Source: Nitrobacter sp047149785
Lineage (GTDB): Bacteria > Pseudomonadota > Alphaproteobacteria > Rhizobiales > Xanthobacteraceae
Length of the DNA: 64,000 nucleotides
Direction of reading: 5' to 3'
Assembly (NCBI RefSeq): GCF_047149785.1
Contig: NZ_BAAGBE010000001.1
Span: forward strand, 1,860,001-1,924,000
Shown here: positions 1 through 9,203 of the stretch, piece after piece
How positions within the stretch are numbered: position 1 is the stretch's first letter
Layout of the letters: each line of letters begins with the position of its first letter
Notes under the pieces: generated by a model
Told to the model about the DNA's origin: nothing
What the model saw: only the letters and a program-made list of their open reading frames with translations
Databases searched by the model: none
Translations under genes and position numbers: made by a program

Positions 1-1309
1 CCAGCGCATCGAGCCGGTCCGGCGAGCGTCCCGACGACAGGCCCGACAAAGCGAAGTCGCACATCTCGTCTTCCAGCGCGGCGAAGCTGCCGGCGTGACG
101 AACGCGGCCCTGCTCATAGAGCGTCGCCACCGGTTCGGCGCGCAGCCACTTGCCGCGCGTCGCGCGCACCGGGATGACGGGCACCGCAGCATCCACTTCC
201 GCAATCACGGACTTCACCATGTCGCCGCCCTGGTTGACTTCCGCCACCAGCGCATCCGCTTCGCACCGACGCCACAGCGCGATCGCCTTCGCCGCCCACA
301 GCGCCGGCGTCGCGCCCGCCACCGTTTCGTCGGCGATCACATAAACGATGCCGCCCTCCGCCAGCCCCGCCGCGACGATGCCGCAGGCGTCGGCGCGCTT
401 GCCGGAAGTCGCCGGCGGATCGACCGCGACCACGACGCGCTGCAACGGCGGCGCCTCGCGCACGCGACACCTCTCAAGCAACGCGCGCGACCACAGCGCG
501 TCGGGACGATCCTCGATGATCTCGCCGTCAAGCTCCTGACGTCCCAGCCGCGTTCCGGCGTAGCGCGCCATCACGCCTTGCAGAAAGGTCGGCGCCAGGT
601 TGAAGGCGTTGGCCCGCGTCGGCGCACGCGTGACCACGCTCGCCGCATCATTCATCAGGCGTTTCAGAAGCGCGGTCGGCCGCGGCGTCGTCGTAATCAA
701 CTGACGCGGCTGCGATCCGAGCCGCAAGCCGAACTGCAGCATGTCGAACGCGGCCTCCGCGTAGCGCCATTTCGCCATCTCGTCGGACCAGGCGCAGCCG
801 AATTGCGGTCCGCGCAGGCTTTCGGGATCCTCAGCGGAAAATGCCTGTGCCACCGCGCCGTTATTCCATTCCAGCCGCTTGCGCGAGGGCGACCACGACG
901 GCCGCTCGTGGGCGGCATGAACCGCGAGCAGACCGGAGACGCCTTCGATCATCACCTCGCGCGCGTCGTGTTCGGTCTCGCCGACCAGCGCGATGCGCGA
1001 CACCGCCTCGCTCGCGAACGGCGGCAGGCCGAGCGCCTGCGCGCGAATCCATTCGGCCCCGGCGCGGGTCTTGCCGGCGCCGCGGCCGCCGATCATCAGC
1101 CAGATCAGCCAGGGCGCGCCATTCGGCGCGCGTTCCGGCGGCCGCTGATGGTCGTGCGCGAAGATATCCCATTGCCGGGCGAGAAACCCAAGTTCCGCCT
1201 CACTCATGCTCTCCAGCAGCAGTTGCCGCTGGCGCGGCGACCACCTGCTCCAGTCGGCGCGAAAGCGCGCGCCGGAGCTCGTCGAGATCGCGGGGCACGG
1301 CGTCGTCAT
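1..1309 (-). CDS. Phage/GTA-type terminase large subunit (3' end outside window)
   Basis: Motor and nuclease that packages DNA into a capsid. The reading frame stays open to the left window edge (about 436 residues visible). It shows a Walker A motif GGRGAGKTR near residue 73, a Walker B-like WSDEMAKW near 174, and the start of an RNase H-like nuclease domain at VAVDPP near 291. This form is typical of gene transfer agent (RcGTA g2-like) terminases of alphaproteobacteria. The start is uncertain: ATG at 1309 keeps a plausible N-terminal helix (RADWSRWSPRQRQLLLESM) but overlaps the upstream ORF by about 110 bp; ATG at 1207 would give a 7-8 bp overlap with that ORF's stop. No portal or capsid gene is visible, so GTA versus prophage cannot be settled here. 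Confidence 0.85.
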   Translation of the reverse strand, partial: MTTPCPAISTSSGARFRADWSRWSPRQRQLLLESMSEAELGFLARQWDIFAHDHQRPPERAPNGAPWLIWLMIGGRGAGKTRAGAEWIRAQALGLPPFASEAVSRIALVGETEHDAREVMIEGVSGLLAVHAAHERPSWSPSRKRLEWNNGAVAQAFSAEDPESLRGPQFGCAWSDEMAKWRYAEAAFDMLQFGLRLGSQPRQLITTTPRPTALLKRLMNDAASVVTRAPTRANAFNLAPTFLQGVMARYAGTRLGRQELDGEIIEDRPDALWSRALLERCRVREAPPLQRVVVAVDPPATSGKRADACGIVAAGLAEGGIVYVIADETVAGATPALWAAKAIALWRRCEADALVAEVNQGGDMVKSVIAEVDAAVPVIPVRATRGKWLRAEPVATLYEQGRVRHAGSFAALEDEMCDFALSGLSSGRSPDRLDAL

Positions 1310-1943
1310 CGGCTGGCTTCACCTTCTCCTCACCGGCGCGCAGCCGCGTCACCTCGCCGAGCGTGCGCGCCAGACTCGCAAGCGTGCGCGCGCGGCGTTC
1401 CGCCTCGGTGCGCTGCTGCGGCTTCACATGACTACCGCCGACGATGACCTCGATCAGCGACAGTTCGCGCTCGATCGCGCGCGTCACCCGTTCGATCAGC
1501 ACCGCGCCGCTCGCGGGCGGCGGATCGTCGATCCGCTCCACCGCCGTGCGCTTGACGCGCGGGCTCGGTTCATCCTTGCGCCGGACGGCCGCGCGCCGCG
1601 CGCGCTGCCCGTTCAATCGGAGCTTTGCAGCCTCGTCACGGTCATCGACGGCAACAGGACCATCACCGACGTGCCGCGTCGTGGCGGCCATGGTCGCCTT
1701 GCGCGCGGCTACCGCTGCCTGTGTTTTGCGCGACCGCGTTCGCGCGGCCTTCGATCTGACAGATCGCGGCTCCGCATCGGCTGAAACCGCTTTCGTCTGC
1801 GCGTCAGGTTTAGCCGTCCGCGGCTTCGATTTCGACGCCGGCGCGAGAGCCTTTCCAGACTTCGTCATCGCCAAATTTACGCGCGACGCAACTCGCGCTG
1901 CCGCCGGCTTCCGTGCCGGTCTGGCGGTTCGCGTCACACCCAT
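1200..1943 (-). CDS. Hypothetical protein upstream of terminase (possible small terminase subunit)
   Basis: About 247 residues. The N-terminal half is very rich in Ala, Lys and Arg and looks disordered and nucleic-acid binding. The C-terminal third (about the last 95 residues) is predicted helical, with charged repeats such as RVTRAIERELSLIEV and SLARTLGEVTRLRAGEEK. Its stop overlaps the terminase start region, and this place is where GTA clusters carry the small terminase (g1), so that role is inferred from position only. Starts at ATG 1943, ATG 1868 or TTG 1967 are all possible; none has a strong ribosome binding site. Confidence 0.6.
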   Translation of the reverse strand: MGVTRTARPARKPAAARVASRVNLAMTKSGKALAPASKSKPRTAKPDAQTKAVSADAEPRSVRSKAARTRSRKTQAAVAARKATMAATTRHVGDGPVAVDDRDEAAKLRLNGQRARRAAVRRKDEPSPRVKRTAVERIDDPPPASGAVLIERVTRAIERELSLIEVIVGGSHVKPQQRTEAERRARTLASLARTLGEVTRLRAGEEKVKPADDDAVPRDLDELRRALSRRLEQVVAAPAATAAGEHE

Positions 1944-1994
1944 TTTGATGTCGGAAAGCTCCCTCAAGGCGGAACCGATGCCGCCGAATTCCTA

Positions 1995-2094
1995 TAGCGT
2001 TTTTCAAGCGAAGAGGAATCCGGTTCGCGTGAAGAAAACGCGTCAAAAAAACGAGAGCCCGGCTTTGATTCCGTCAAAGCCGGGATAGCTCTAG
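1995..2094. repeat. Dispersed palindromic repeat, family A, copy 1
   Basis: The segment contains GCGTTTTTCAAGCGAAG, then AAGAAAACGCGTCAAAA, then the hairpin GCCCGGCTTTGATTCC / GTCAAAGCCGGG, ending in TAGCTCTAG. Related copies lie near 10034-10135, 39608-39736 and 62563-62636, with a partial copy at 11453-11480. The 3' end overlaps the stop codon (2091-2093) of the small membrane-protein gene. Confidence 0.75.
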
Positions 2095-2240
2095 CGAAAG
2101 AATATGAGCCAGACCGCGCCCAGAATCACCACCGCCAGGCCGGTGCTGATGACGAGAAGCATAAAGACGGACGGGCCGGGCTCGGCCTGCCGCGCTTCCG
2201 TCGGGGTCTCCACGATCTGATCGTCCTCGTTCGTTGCCAT
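2091..2240 (-). CDS. Small single-span membrane protein
   Basis: A 49-residue protein with an acidic N-terminus (MATNEDDQIVETPTEA) and one C-terminal hydrophobic segment (about residues 27-47, VFMLLVISTGLAVVILGAVW) ending in a positive residue. The ATG at 2240 is chosen because GGAGAAGG lies just upstream; a longer in-frame start at 2348 adds a low-complexity extension with no such site. Function is unknown. The stop codon sits at the end of a family A repeat. Confidence 0.6.
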   Translation of the reverse strand: MATNEDDQIVETPTEARQAEPGPSVFMLLVISTGLAVVILGAVWLIFFR

Positions 2241-2551
2241 CCACCTTCTCCCTGCTTCCCTTGCGATCCGTGCGGATCGCATGCTCTGCATGGACTGGGG
2301 AAACGCCAGATCTGAAGTGATGTTCCGCGCAAATGCCTGCTGCGTCAATGTGATACGCGTCCCTCGGTTTCAAACGGACCTCGCTGGATGGCTTTTTCCA
2401 GGCGGACGCGAGATCGGATTTGCTCGGACCAAGGAACGGGAACGGCGCGGTCATCTTGCGGCGCAACTGTGGAGCATGGCGTAAACCTACTCCGGCAGCG
2501 TCACGCTGTCAAGGTATATTTTCCTAGGAATATTTACCAAACCTACGTTGT
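2241..2551. other. Intergenic region, no gene recognised
   Basis: Between the small membrane protein and the Flp pilin gene. It must hold the promoter of the membrane protein and the transcript end of flp. An AT-richer stretch around 2510-2560 contains the inverted TTCCTAGGAA near 2520. I see no RNA gene. Confidence 0.4.
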
Positions 2552-2725
2552 TTATTTGAACGCGTCGTGCACTGCGACGAACACCGCGTTGAGATTGCGG
2601 CCGATGCCGTTGACCGCGACCAGGATGACGATGCTGAGGCTGCCGGCGATTATCGCATACTCGATCGAAGTCGCACCGGACTCGCCGCGCGAAAAGGCCG
2701 ACTTAAGCTCTGCAATGAAACGCAT
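2552..2725 (-). CDS. Flp/Fap-type pilin subunit
   Basis: A 57-residue type IVb (Flp) prepilin. After a basic leader (MRFIAELKSAFSRGESG) comes the class signature G|ATSIEYAIIAG: cleavage after Gly, Glu at mature position 5, Tyr at 6, then a long hydrophobic helix. The ATG at 2725 is preceded by GGAG; a longer frame to 2821 adds unrelated residues. Flp pilins form tight-adherence fibres exported by Tad/Cpa machinery, but no cpa/tad genes are next to it, so this is an isolated copy. Confidence 0.85.
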   Translation of the reverse strand: MRFIAELKSAFSRGESGATSIEYAIIAGSLSIVILVAVNGIGRNLNAVFVAVHDAFK

Positions 2726-2860
2726 TGCCAACTCCAATCGATGGATGCGCGAATTCGCGCAAGCCTGGAAATGGCAACCTACAGGCGAATGACTGCACAG
2801 ACCCTTAAGCGATACCCTCAACGAATGCTTAAAGACGATCGCGAAAATTCCGCGCGCGGG

Positions 2861-4420
2861 TCACACCTGGGGACCCGCGAGCGGCCGCTCCTCCATCAGC
2901 GTCAGCAGCAGCGCCGCGCCGGCCAGCAGCACCGCGGCGGCGGCAAACACATAGCGGAACGCCGCCGTCAGATCGGACGCGGAGATCGCGTTGGCCTGAC
3001 CGGCGCCGTCATGACCGATCGAGACGTTCGCGCCCAGCACCATCAGCAGGATGGCGGCGAACGCGGCGACAGCGAACGACGAGACCAGCGCACGGAAGAA
3101 ATTCATCGCGCCGGTGACGGTGCCGACCTGCGGCCGCGCCACCGCGTTCTGCAGCGACACCACGCTGACGGGAAACGTGGTGCCGAGACCGAAGGCTAAC
3201 AGCGAAAGCAGCGCCAGCAGCGGCCATAGCGGCATCGCAACCAGCGCCAGGATCGTGGCGATGGCAGCCGCGGATGCCGTCCCGATGATCGCGACCCGCT
3301 TGTAGTGGACCGCGCGCGTCATGGTGCGGCCCGCCAGCGCCGCGCCGCCGGTCGAGATGGCGGCGATCGGAATCAACGCCAGTCCCGATTCGCTGGCGCT
3401 GAGATGATGGACCACCTGATAGTACAGCGGCAGATGCACGGTGAGCCCGATGATGGCGCCGAGCGCAAGGGCGCCTGCCGCGATCGCGTAAGGGACGACG
3501 GGGCCGCCTATCAGCGACAGCGGCAGGAAGGGTTCGGGCGTGTTGCGCGCGTGCCAGACGAAACCGGCGGCAAGCACGAGCGAGGCGCCGAGCATGGCGG
3601 CGATGACCGGCGACAGCCAGGCGAAGCGGTTGCCGCCCCATGTCAGCACCAGCAAAAACACCACGGCGGACGCCATCAGCAGCAGGCCCCCGATCCAGTC
3701 CACCCTGCGGCGGCGGTGGAACACCGGGATCTTTCCCATCCTCGGCAGCAGCAGCGCCAGCGCGACGATACCGAGCGGCACGTTGATCCAGAATATCATG
3801 GACCAGTGCAGATGCTCGGCGAACACGCCGCCCAGCACCGGCCCGGCAACGCCCGCCGCGGTCCATACGCCACTGAAATAGGCCTGGTACTGGCCGCGCT
3901 CGCGCGGGCTCACCACGTCGGAGATCACCGTCTGCACCACCGGCAGGATGCCGCCGCCGCCAAGTCCCTGGACCCCGCGCGCGGCGATCAGCGTCGCCAT
4001 GTTCGGCGCCAGCGCACACAGGACCGAGCCCACAATGAACAGACCGAGCGCAACGATGATCATGGCGCGGCGGCCGTAGATGTCGCTGAGCGTGCCGAAC
4101 ACCGGCGCGACCGCGGTGGACGCCAGCAGATACGCCGTGATGATCCACGACAGGTTGCTGACCTCGAGAAACTGGTGGCCGATGGTCGGCAGCGCGGTTG
4201 CGACGATGGTCTGGTCGAGCGCCGCCAGGAACATGGTCAGCATCAGGCTGACCATGATGGTGCGAACTTCGGTCCGGTTCAGCGGGACGGGTCTCGCAAT
4301 CGGCGCTGCATCCGCGTGGCCGGCCGTCTTGCCCTGATATGTCGCGCCATCACGGGAGATCGGGCCGGTCGAATCCCGCGGAGGGGACGGCACTCCGACC
4401 GGCTGATTGAGGTTGCTCAT
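2861..4420 (-). CDS. MFS multidrug efflux transporter, DHA2 (14-helix, EmrB/QacA-type)
   Basis: Inner-membrane proton-driven drug exporter of 519 residues. After a polar N-terminus of about 50 residues there are many hydrophobic helices. The family motif A (GTLSDIYGRRAMI) lies after helix 2 and the DHA2 motif C-like VAGPVLGGVF in helix 5. The N-terminal helix carries LAALDQTIVATALPTI, the family D1 motif (LDxTIVNVALP). No periplasmic adaptor or TetR/MarR regulator adjoins it, so the substrate is unknown. The start ATG at 4420 is followed upstream by AT-rich sequence suitable for a promoter. Confidence 0.9.
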   Translation of the reverse strand: MSNLNQPVGVPSPPRDSTGPISRDGATYQGKTAGHADAAPIARPVPLNRTEVRTIMVSLMLTMFLAALDQTIVATALPTIGHQFLEVSNLSWIITAYLLASTAVAPVFGTLSDIYGRRAMIIVALGLFIVGSVLCALAPNMATLIAARGVQGLGGGGILPVVQTVISDVVSPRERGQYQAYFSGVWTAAGVAGPVLGGVFAEHLHWSMIFWINVPLGIVALALLLPRMGKIPVFHRRRRVDWIGGLLLMASAVVFLLVLTWGGNRFAWLSPVIAAMLGASLVLAAGFVWHARNTPEPFLPLSLIGGPVVPYAIAAGALALGAIIGLTVHLPLYYQVVHHLSASESGLALIPIAAISTGGAALAGRTMTRAVHYKRVAIIGTASAAAIATILALVAMPLWPLLALLSLLAFGLGTTFPVSVVSLQNAVARPQVGTVTGAMNFFRALVSSFAVAAFAAILLMVLGANVSIGHDGAGQANAISASDLTAAFRYVFAAAAVLLAGAALLLTLMEERPLAGPQV

Positions 4421-4724
4421 GCGGACGGCACAAAATTTTCGACCGAAAACGGCGGGCCTAGCGGGAAAATGCTGCGTGATTTTACGTTAATTATATAACG
4501 GCACGGTTAGCCTATCCCCTATAACGCTTGCGCGGGCGTTCGAACAGTAGGTGGCCGCACGTTGCCAATCGCAAACATGTGATGGGCGAGCAAGTTGATT
4601 CCGACATTTGCATCCCGTTCCGGCGAATGCTCTGTGAGGGTCGGAAACTCGGAAGCAAGGAACATCAGCGAATACAAACTGCTGGCGGATTCGACATTTG
4701 CATTTAGTAAAATCACTCCACTGG
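4421..4724. other. Intergenic region between efflux gene and ycgN-like gene
   Basis: Holds the probable promoter of the efflux gene (AT-rich TTTTACGTTAATTATATAAC near 4480-4499). Open frames crossing it are short and have no coding character. No RNA gene or terminator hairpin stands out. Confidence 0.4.
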
Positions 4725-5252
4725 TCAGCTCCCCGGCCGCCTTCTCAGCCGGGCGCGCTTGGGTAACCGGGCCGGCCACTGCACGATGTGATTCTCGAGT
4801 TCGGAATCTGGAATCTCGTCCTCCGTGCCACGCACGCGACCGCGGACTGAAACCCCCGCCTCGTGCACCGTATTCGGGTCGCCTGAAATCAGCGGGTGCC
4901 ACCAATAGAGATCACGTCCCTCCGCGACCAGCCGATAACCGCAACTCGGCGGCAGCCAGTTCATGGCCCTGACATTTTCCGGTGTCAGGCGGACGCAGTC
5001 CGGTACCCGCTCGGAGCGGTTCGCATAATCCTTGCAGGCGCAGAGCCCAGCATCCAGCAGCCGGCAGGAAACGTGGGTGAAATAGATATCGCCGGTATCC
5101 TCGTCCTCGAGCTTTTCCAGGCAGCAGCGCGCGCAACCGTCGCACAGGCTCTCCCATTCGGCAGACGTCATCTCCTCCAAAGTCTTGGTCTTCCAGAAGA
5201 AACCGTCCTGTTCGGACGAGCGCGCGGGCCGTTGCGTCATCGGTTGGATCAC
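4725..5252 (-). CDS. YcgN family (UPF0260) cysteine-cluster protein
   Basis: A 175-residue protein with the conserved cysteine arrangement of this family: LCDGCARCCLEKL (residues about 37-49), then CRLLDAGLCACKDY and VPDCVRL, likely a metal site. The later conserved block AMNWLPPSCGYRLVAEG and YWWHPLISG also fits. The biochemical role is not established. The C-terminus is basic. It is transcribed away from the penicillin-binding protein gene. Confidence 0.9.
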   Translation of the reverse strand: MIQPMTQRPARSSEQDGFFWKTKTLEEMTSAEWESLCDGCARCCLEKLEDEDTGDIYFTHVSCRLLDAGLCACKDYANRSERVPDCVRLTPENVRAMNWLPPSCGYRLVAEGRDLYWWHPLISGDPNTVHEAGVSVRGRVRGTEDEIPDSELENHIVQWPARLPKRARLRRRPGS

Positions 5253-5513
5253 GGGTTACATACGCCCCGTCTATGGGCTTTGGTTGCTCCTCGCGCAAGC
5301 ACCCTTTCAGGATTGGGGCGAGGAACTCGCCGGCGGGGCCTGACCATTGGTTTCTCGCCCTCGCTCGGATAGAAGGAACCCGGCTTCCCGAGGCGACCGA
5401 CGCCGCTTGCAGCGTCGATTCCGCGTGCCTTTGGTTTGCCGCAACGCTCTCGCATGACGTGTCGGCGGCGCCGGACGGACGCTGCTGTCAATTTGCAGAT
5501 TGGTCGGGCCCCG

Positions 5514-7799
5514 GTGCGCAACATCCTGCCGCAAGATTGGAAAAAGCGAATCCGGCACTTCCTGCTGGACTTCGATGCGCGCATCGATTCGACGCTGTTC
5601 TCCTCGGCCGTCGGCGCGCGCGAACTTTACGAGCGCTTCTCCACCTACATGGACCGCTTTTATGTCGGCCGCTGGAAACGCTGGGTCTTCATCGAACCGT
5701 TGTCGGAAGCCGCAACGCTCGGCCTCGGCGGCCTCGTCGTCCTGCTGTCGCTCGCGCAGCCGGCGTTCCGCGAAACCGCGGATGAGGACTGGCTGAAGAA
5801 ATCTGATCTCGCCGTGACGTTCCTCGATCGTTACGGCAATCCGATCGGCAGCCGCGGCATCAAGCACAACGATTCGATTCCCCTCGAGGAATTCCCCGAC
5901 AACCTGATCAAGGCGACGCTCGCGACCGAAGACCGCCGCTTCTATGATCACTTCGGCATCGATATCAGCGGCACTTTCCGCGCGCTGGTGACCAACGCGC
6001 AAGCCGGCGGCGTGCGGCAAGGCGGCTCCTCGATCACCCAGCAGCTCGCGAAGAACCTGTTCCTCTCAAACGAACGTACTATCGGGCGCAAGATCAACGA
6101 GGCGTTTCTGGCGATCTGGCTCGAGACGCGCCTGACCAAGAACGAAATCCTGAAGCTGTATCTCGACCGCGCCTACATGGGCGGCGGGACATTCGGCGTC
6201 GACGGCGCGGCGCATTTCTACTTCAACAAGTCGGTGCGCGATATCAACCTTGCCGAAGCCGCGATGCTCGCCGGTCTGTTCAAGGCGCCGACCAAATACG
6301 CGCCGCACATCAACCTGCCCGCCGCCCGCGCCCGCGCCAACCAGGTGCTCGACAACATGGTCGATGCGGGTTTCATGACCGAGGGTCAGGTGTTCGGCGC
6401 GCGGCGCAATCCCGCCACCGTCGTTGATCGCCGCGACGAGAACGCGCCGAACTATTATCTCGACTGGGCATTCGACGAGATGCGCAAGCTGGTCGATACG
6501 TTTCCCCGCTCTTATACCGAGCGCGTGTTCGTGGTGCGCACCGCCATCGACATGAATGTGCAGCACGCGGCGGAAGAGGCGATCGAGAACCAGTTGCGCC
6601 AGTTCGGCCGCGACTATCACGCGACCCAGGCCGCAACGGTGGTCGCCGATCTCGACGGCGGCGTGCGCGCGATGGTCGGCGGCCGAGATTACGGCGCAAG
6701 CCAATTCAACCGCGCGACCGACGCCATGCGTCAACCCGGATCGTCGTTCAAGCCGTATGTCTACACCACCGCGCTGCTCAACGGCTTCAAGCCGACATCC
6801 ACGATCGTCGACGGCCCCGTCTGCATCGGCAACTGGTGCCCGCAGAACTACGGCCACTCCTATTCCGGCACGGTGACCCTCACTCAGGCGCTGACGCGCT
6901 CGATCAACGTCGTGCCGGTGAAGCTTTCCATCGCGCTCGGCAAGGGCGAGAAGAATCCCGCCAAGGCCGGCCGCGCCAAGATCATCCAGATGGCGCGCAA
7001 GTTCGGCATCGTCACGCCGCTGCCCGATACGCCCTCGCTGCCGATCGGCGCCGACGCGGTCAATTTGCTCGAACACGCCGTCGCCTACGCCGCGTTCCCG
7101 AACAAGGGTAAGGCCGTCACCCCGCACGCGATCCTGGAGGTCCGCACCGGCGCCGGCGATCTGGTCTGGCGCTACGACCGCGACGGCCCCAAACCACGCC
7201 AGATCATTCCGCCTTCGGTCGCCGCCGACATGGCGATGATGATGAGCCACGTGGTCAGCGAAGGCACCGCACGCCGCGCCATCCTCGACGGCATTCCCGC
7301 CGCGGGCAAGACCGGCACCACAAACGCTTATCGCGATGCCTGGTTCGTCGGCTACACTGGTAACTTCGTGTGCGGAGTCTGGTACGGCAACGACGACTAT
7401 TCACCGACCAACCGCCTGACCGGCGGCGCGCTGCCTGCCCAAACCTGGCACGACATCATGACCGCGGCGCATCGCGGCGTCGAAATCAAGGATATTCCCG
7501 GCGTCTCGGCACCGGCAAAACCAGCCGCCACCGCCGATGCCAAAACCGCCGCCGGCGAGGACGATGCCAATCCCGCTCCGCCACCCATCCTGACCAAGCG
7601 CGGCGCGGAGATCCTGGTACGGGTGGAAAAGATGCTGGACGAAGCGGGCAAGACGATGGGAAAAACCTCGGCCGCCGAATCCGTCCATCCGGCTCCTACC
7701 GAAGCACCCCACCCCGTTTCGGACGGCGCGGCTTTCTCCGAAAGTTTCGCTGCTGCAACGTCCGGCAACCGGGCGACGCCGGCGCCGCCCAGGAATTAA
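5514..7799 (+). CDS. Class A penicillin-binding protein 1 (transglycosylase/transpeptidase)
   Basis: Bifunctional peptidoglycan synthase of about 761 residues. One membrane helix (LGLGGLVVLLSLAQPAF) near residue 70 is followed by a GT51 transglycosylase domain with TLATEDRRFYDHFG (catalytic Glu near 139) and GGSSITQQLAKN. The transpeptidase domain has the serine motif SSFK near 410, SIN in TRSINVVP, and KTGTT near 598. The C-terminal tail is Ala/Pro-rich and likely disordered. The GTG at 5514 (VRNILPQDWKKRIR) is preferred because family members begin there; ATG at 5436 would add 26 basic, unconserved residues. Confidence 0.92.
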   Translation: MRNILPQDWKKRIRHFLLDFDARIDSTLFSSAVGARELYERFSTYMDRFYVGRWKRWVFIEPLSEAATLGLGGLVVLLSLAQPAFRETADEDWLKKSDLAVTFLDRYGNPIGSRGIKHNDSIPLEEFPDNLIKATLATEDRRFYDHFGIDISGTFRALVTNAQAGGVRQGGSSITQQLAKNLFLSNERTIGRKINEAFLAIWLETRLTKNEILKLYLDRAYMGGGTFGVDGAAHFYFNKSVRDINLAEAAMLAGLFKAPTKYAPHINLPAARARANQVLDNMVDAGFMTEGQVFGARRNPATVVDRRDENAPNYYLDWAFDEMRKLVDTFPRSYTERVFVVRTAIDMNVQHAAEEAIENQLRQFGRDYHATQAATVVADLDGGVRAMVGGRDYGASQFNRATDAMRQPGSSFKPYVYTTALLNGFKPTSTIVDGPVCIGNWCPQNYGHSYSGTVTLTQALTRSINVVPVKLSIALGKGEKNPAKAGRAKIIQMARKFGIVTPLPDTPSLPIGADAVNLLEHAVAYAAFPNKGKAVTPHAILEVRTGAGDLVWRYDRDGPKPRQIIPPSVAADMAMMMSHVVSEGTARRAILDGIPAAGKTGTTNAYRDAWFVGYTGNFVCGVWYGNDDYSPTNRLTGGALPAQTWHDIMTAAHRGVEIKDIPGVSAPAKPAATADAKTAAGEDDANPAPPPILTKRGAEILVRVEKMLDEAGKTMGKTSAAESVHPAPTEAPHPVSDGAAFSESFAAATSGNRATPAPPRN

Positions 7800-8049
7800 A
7801 TTTTGACAGAAACGCTTGCCCAACAACGAAGAACTTACCCTCTCCCATGGAGTCGAGACGAGCGAAGCTCGCTCTTGGCGGGCTGGAGTGAGTGGGCACG
7901 GTCTCATTGTTGCATTGTCCCCCTCGCCCTGCACCATGGCGTGTCGAAGACGCGCGCGATCGTGCTTATCGCGCCAACCTCTCCCCGATGGGGAGAGGTG
8001 AAGGGGGACAGTCCTCCCGTTCCATCTCACAGTCATAGCGTCTAGCGCA
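7800..8049. repeat. Intergenic stretch with CTCTCCCC hairpin repeat
   Basis: A perfect 9-bp inverted repeat CCTCTCCCC-GAT-GGGGAGAGG at 7978-7998, followed by TGAAGGGGGA, is of a type commonly dispersed between genes in this bacterial group; a related CCCTCTCCCATGG lies near 7838. It may fold in the transcript 3' of the penicillin-binding protein gene, but it lacks a T-tract, so it is not called a terminator. Confidence 0.55.
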
Positions 8050-8628
8050 GTGCGGCTGATCTTCCACATCCTGTTGGCGCTTATTCTCGCCATCGTGGTC
8101 GGCCTCGGAGCGACCTGGGTCACCACGACGCGAGGCACCGATTTCGGCACGCTGACCATCGGCGCATGGACCGCGAGGCCAAGGACCGGGACCTCCGACA
8201 TCGACCCCTATTCACGCGCAACGATTGCGCGCAGTGGCGAACTGCCGATCGGAACCGGCGACGGCATCGCGTTCCTCGCGACCACCGATGACAACAAGCG
8301 GCCCCTCGATGGCCGTTGCGACGTCGTCGTCAGCGGCGTCACGCCGGCGGCGCGGTTCTGGACGCTGACGCTGTACGACCGGAAAGGTTATCTGGTGGCG
8401 AACTCGCTGCAACGCTATGGCTTCACCAGCGAGGAGATCGTAAGGAACTCCGATGGTTCGTTCGCGGTGCGGGTGGCATCTCGCGCACGCGCGGGCAACT
8501 GGCTGCCGACCGGCGGCATCGAGCGTTATGTGCTGATGCTTCGGCTTTACGACACCCCTGTCGGAGTTGGGACGCGAACCCAGCGCGACGCGCCGATGCC
8601 CTCGATCGCGACCGGAGGGTGCTCGTGA
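8050..8628 (+). CDS. DUF1214 domain protein
   Basis: A 192-residue protein with an N-terminal signal anchor (IFHILLALILAIVVGLGATWV) and a DUF1214-type beta-rich domain; visible family features are the IDPYSRA segment near residue 55 and FWTLTLYDRKGYLVAN near 105. The start is GTG at 8050. Its stop overlaps the GTG start of the next gene (GTGA), so the two are translationally coupled. DUF1214 and DUF1254 usually occur together, either fused or as neighbours; the function is unknown, with a likely envelope location. Confidence 0.85.
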   Translation: MRLIFHILLALILAIVVGLGATWVTTTRGTDFGTLTIGAWTARPRTGTSDIDPYSRATIARSGELPIGTGDGIAFLATTDDNKRPLDGRCDVVVSGVTPAARFWTLTLYDRKGYLVANSLQRYGFTSEEIVRNSDGSFAVRVASRARAGNWLPTGGIERYVLMLRLYDTPVGVGTRTQRDAPMPSIATGGCS

Positions 8629-9203
8629 TCCGCGTGCTGTTTGCGATCGTCGGCGGCGTCCTGCTTGGCGGGGTCGTGCATCTCGTCAGCGTGCTGGTGC
8701 TGCCGCAGATCGCCTCGCAGGACGCCTATTCACGGCTGGCGGCGATAACCACTCCGAATGCGGTGACGCCACTACCGCCCCCTGATCCGGGCCACTCGCT
8801 GATGCCGTTCATGGATCCGGCCTTTGCCGTCGCCGTCTGCCGCTACGACCTGTCGGACGGATCGATCAAGCTGACGGCGCCGGTGAGCCAGGCCTACACG
8901 TCGGTGTCGTTCTACACCCATAGCGATGTCGCCTATTACGCCATCAACGACCGTTCCGCCGGACGCAAGGTGATCGAGCTCAATCTGATGACCGAGGCGC
9001 AGCACGCGGCGCTGCCCGAGGAAGAAGACGTCACGGCGGCGGATCGGCTCATCATCGATTCCCCGTCGACGACGGGGCTGATCGTTCTGAAGGCCTTGGC
9101 GCCCGAGCCGGGCATGATGGAGCAGGCGAAAGCCTCGCTCGCCGCCGCAAAGTGCCGGCTGCAGACCGAACCGCCCGTGGTGAAGCCCGAAGCGGAGCGG
9201 TAG
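8625..9203 (+). CDS. DUF1254 domain protein
   Basis: A 192-residue protein with an N-terminal hydrophobic anchor (VLFAIVGGVLLGGVVHLVSV) followed by QDAYSRLAAIT and a block YTSVSFYTHSDVAYYAINDR, consistent with a short DUF1254 form. The start GTG at 8625 overlaps the previous stop by 4 bp. An in-frame opening reaches back to 8316 but runs through the DUF1214 gene and is not expected to be used. Partner of the DUF1214 protein; no activity is known. Confidence 0.82.
   Translation: MIRVLFAIVGGVLLGGVVHLVSVLVLPQIASQDAYSRLAAITTPNAVTPLPPPDPGHSLMPFMDPAFAVAVCRYDLSDGSIKLTAPVSQAYTSVSFYTHSDVAYYAINDRSAGRKVIELNLMTEAQHAALPEEEDVTAADRLIIDSPSTTGLIVLKALAPEPGMMEQAKASLAAAKCRLQTEPPVVKPEAER

Noticed and set aside
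3305..4498. Long plus-strand frame opposite the efflux transporter
   Set aside because: It is a shadow of the DHA2 transporter on the other strand; the translation is rich in Arg, His and Gln with no domain, typical of antisense frames in high-GC DNA.
7978..7998. Rho-independent terminator after the penicillin-binding protein gene
   Set aside because: The hairpin is strong but is followed by TGAAGGGGGA instead of a T-tract, and it matches a common dispersed repeat.
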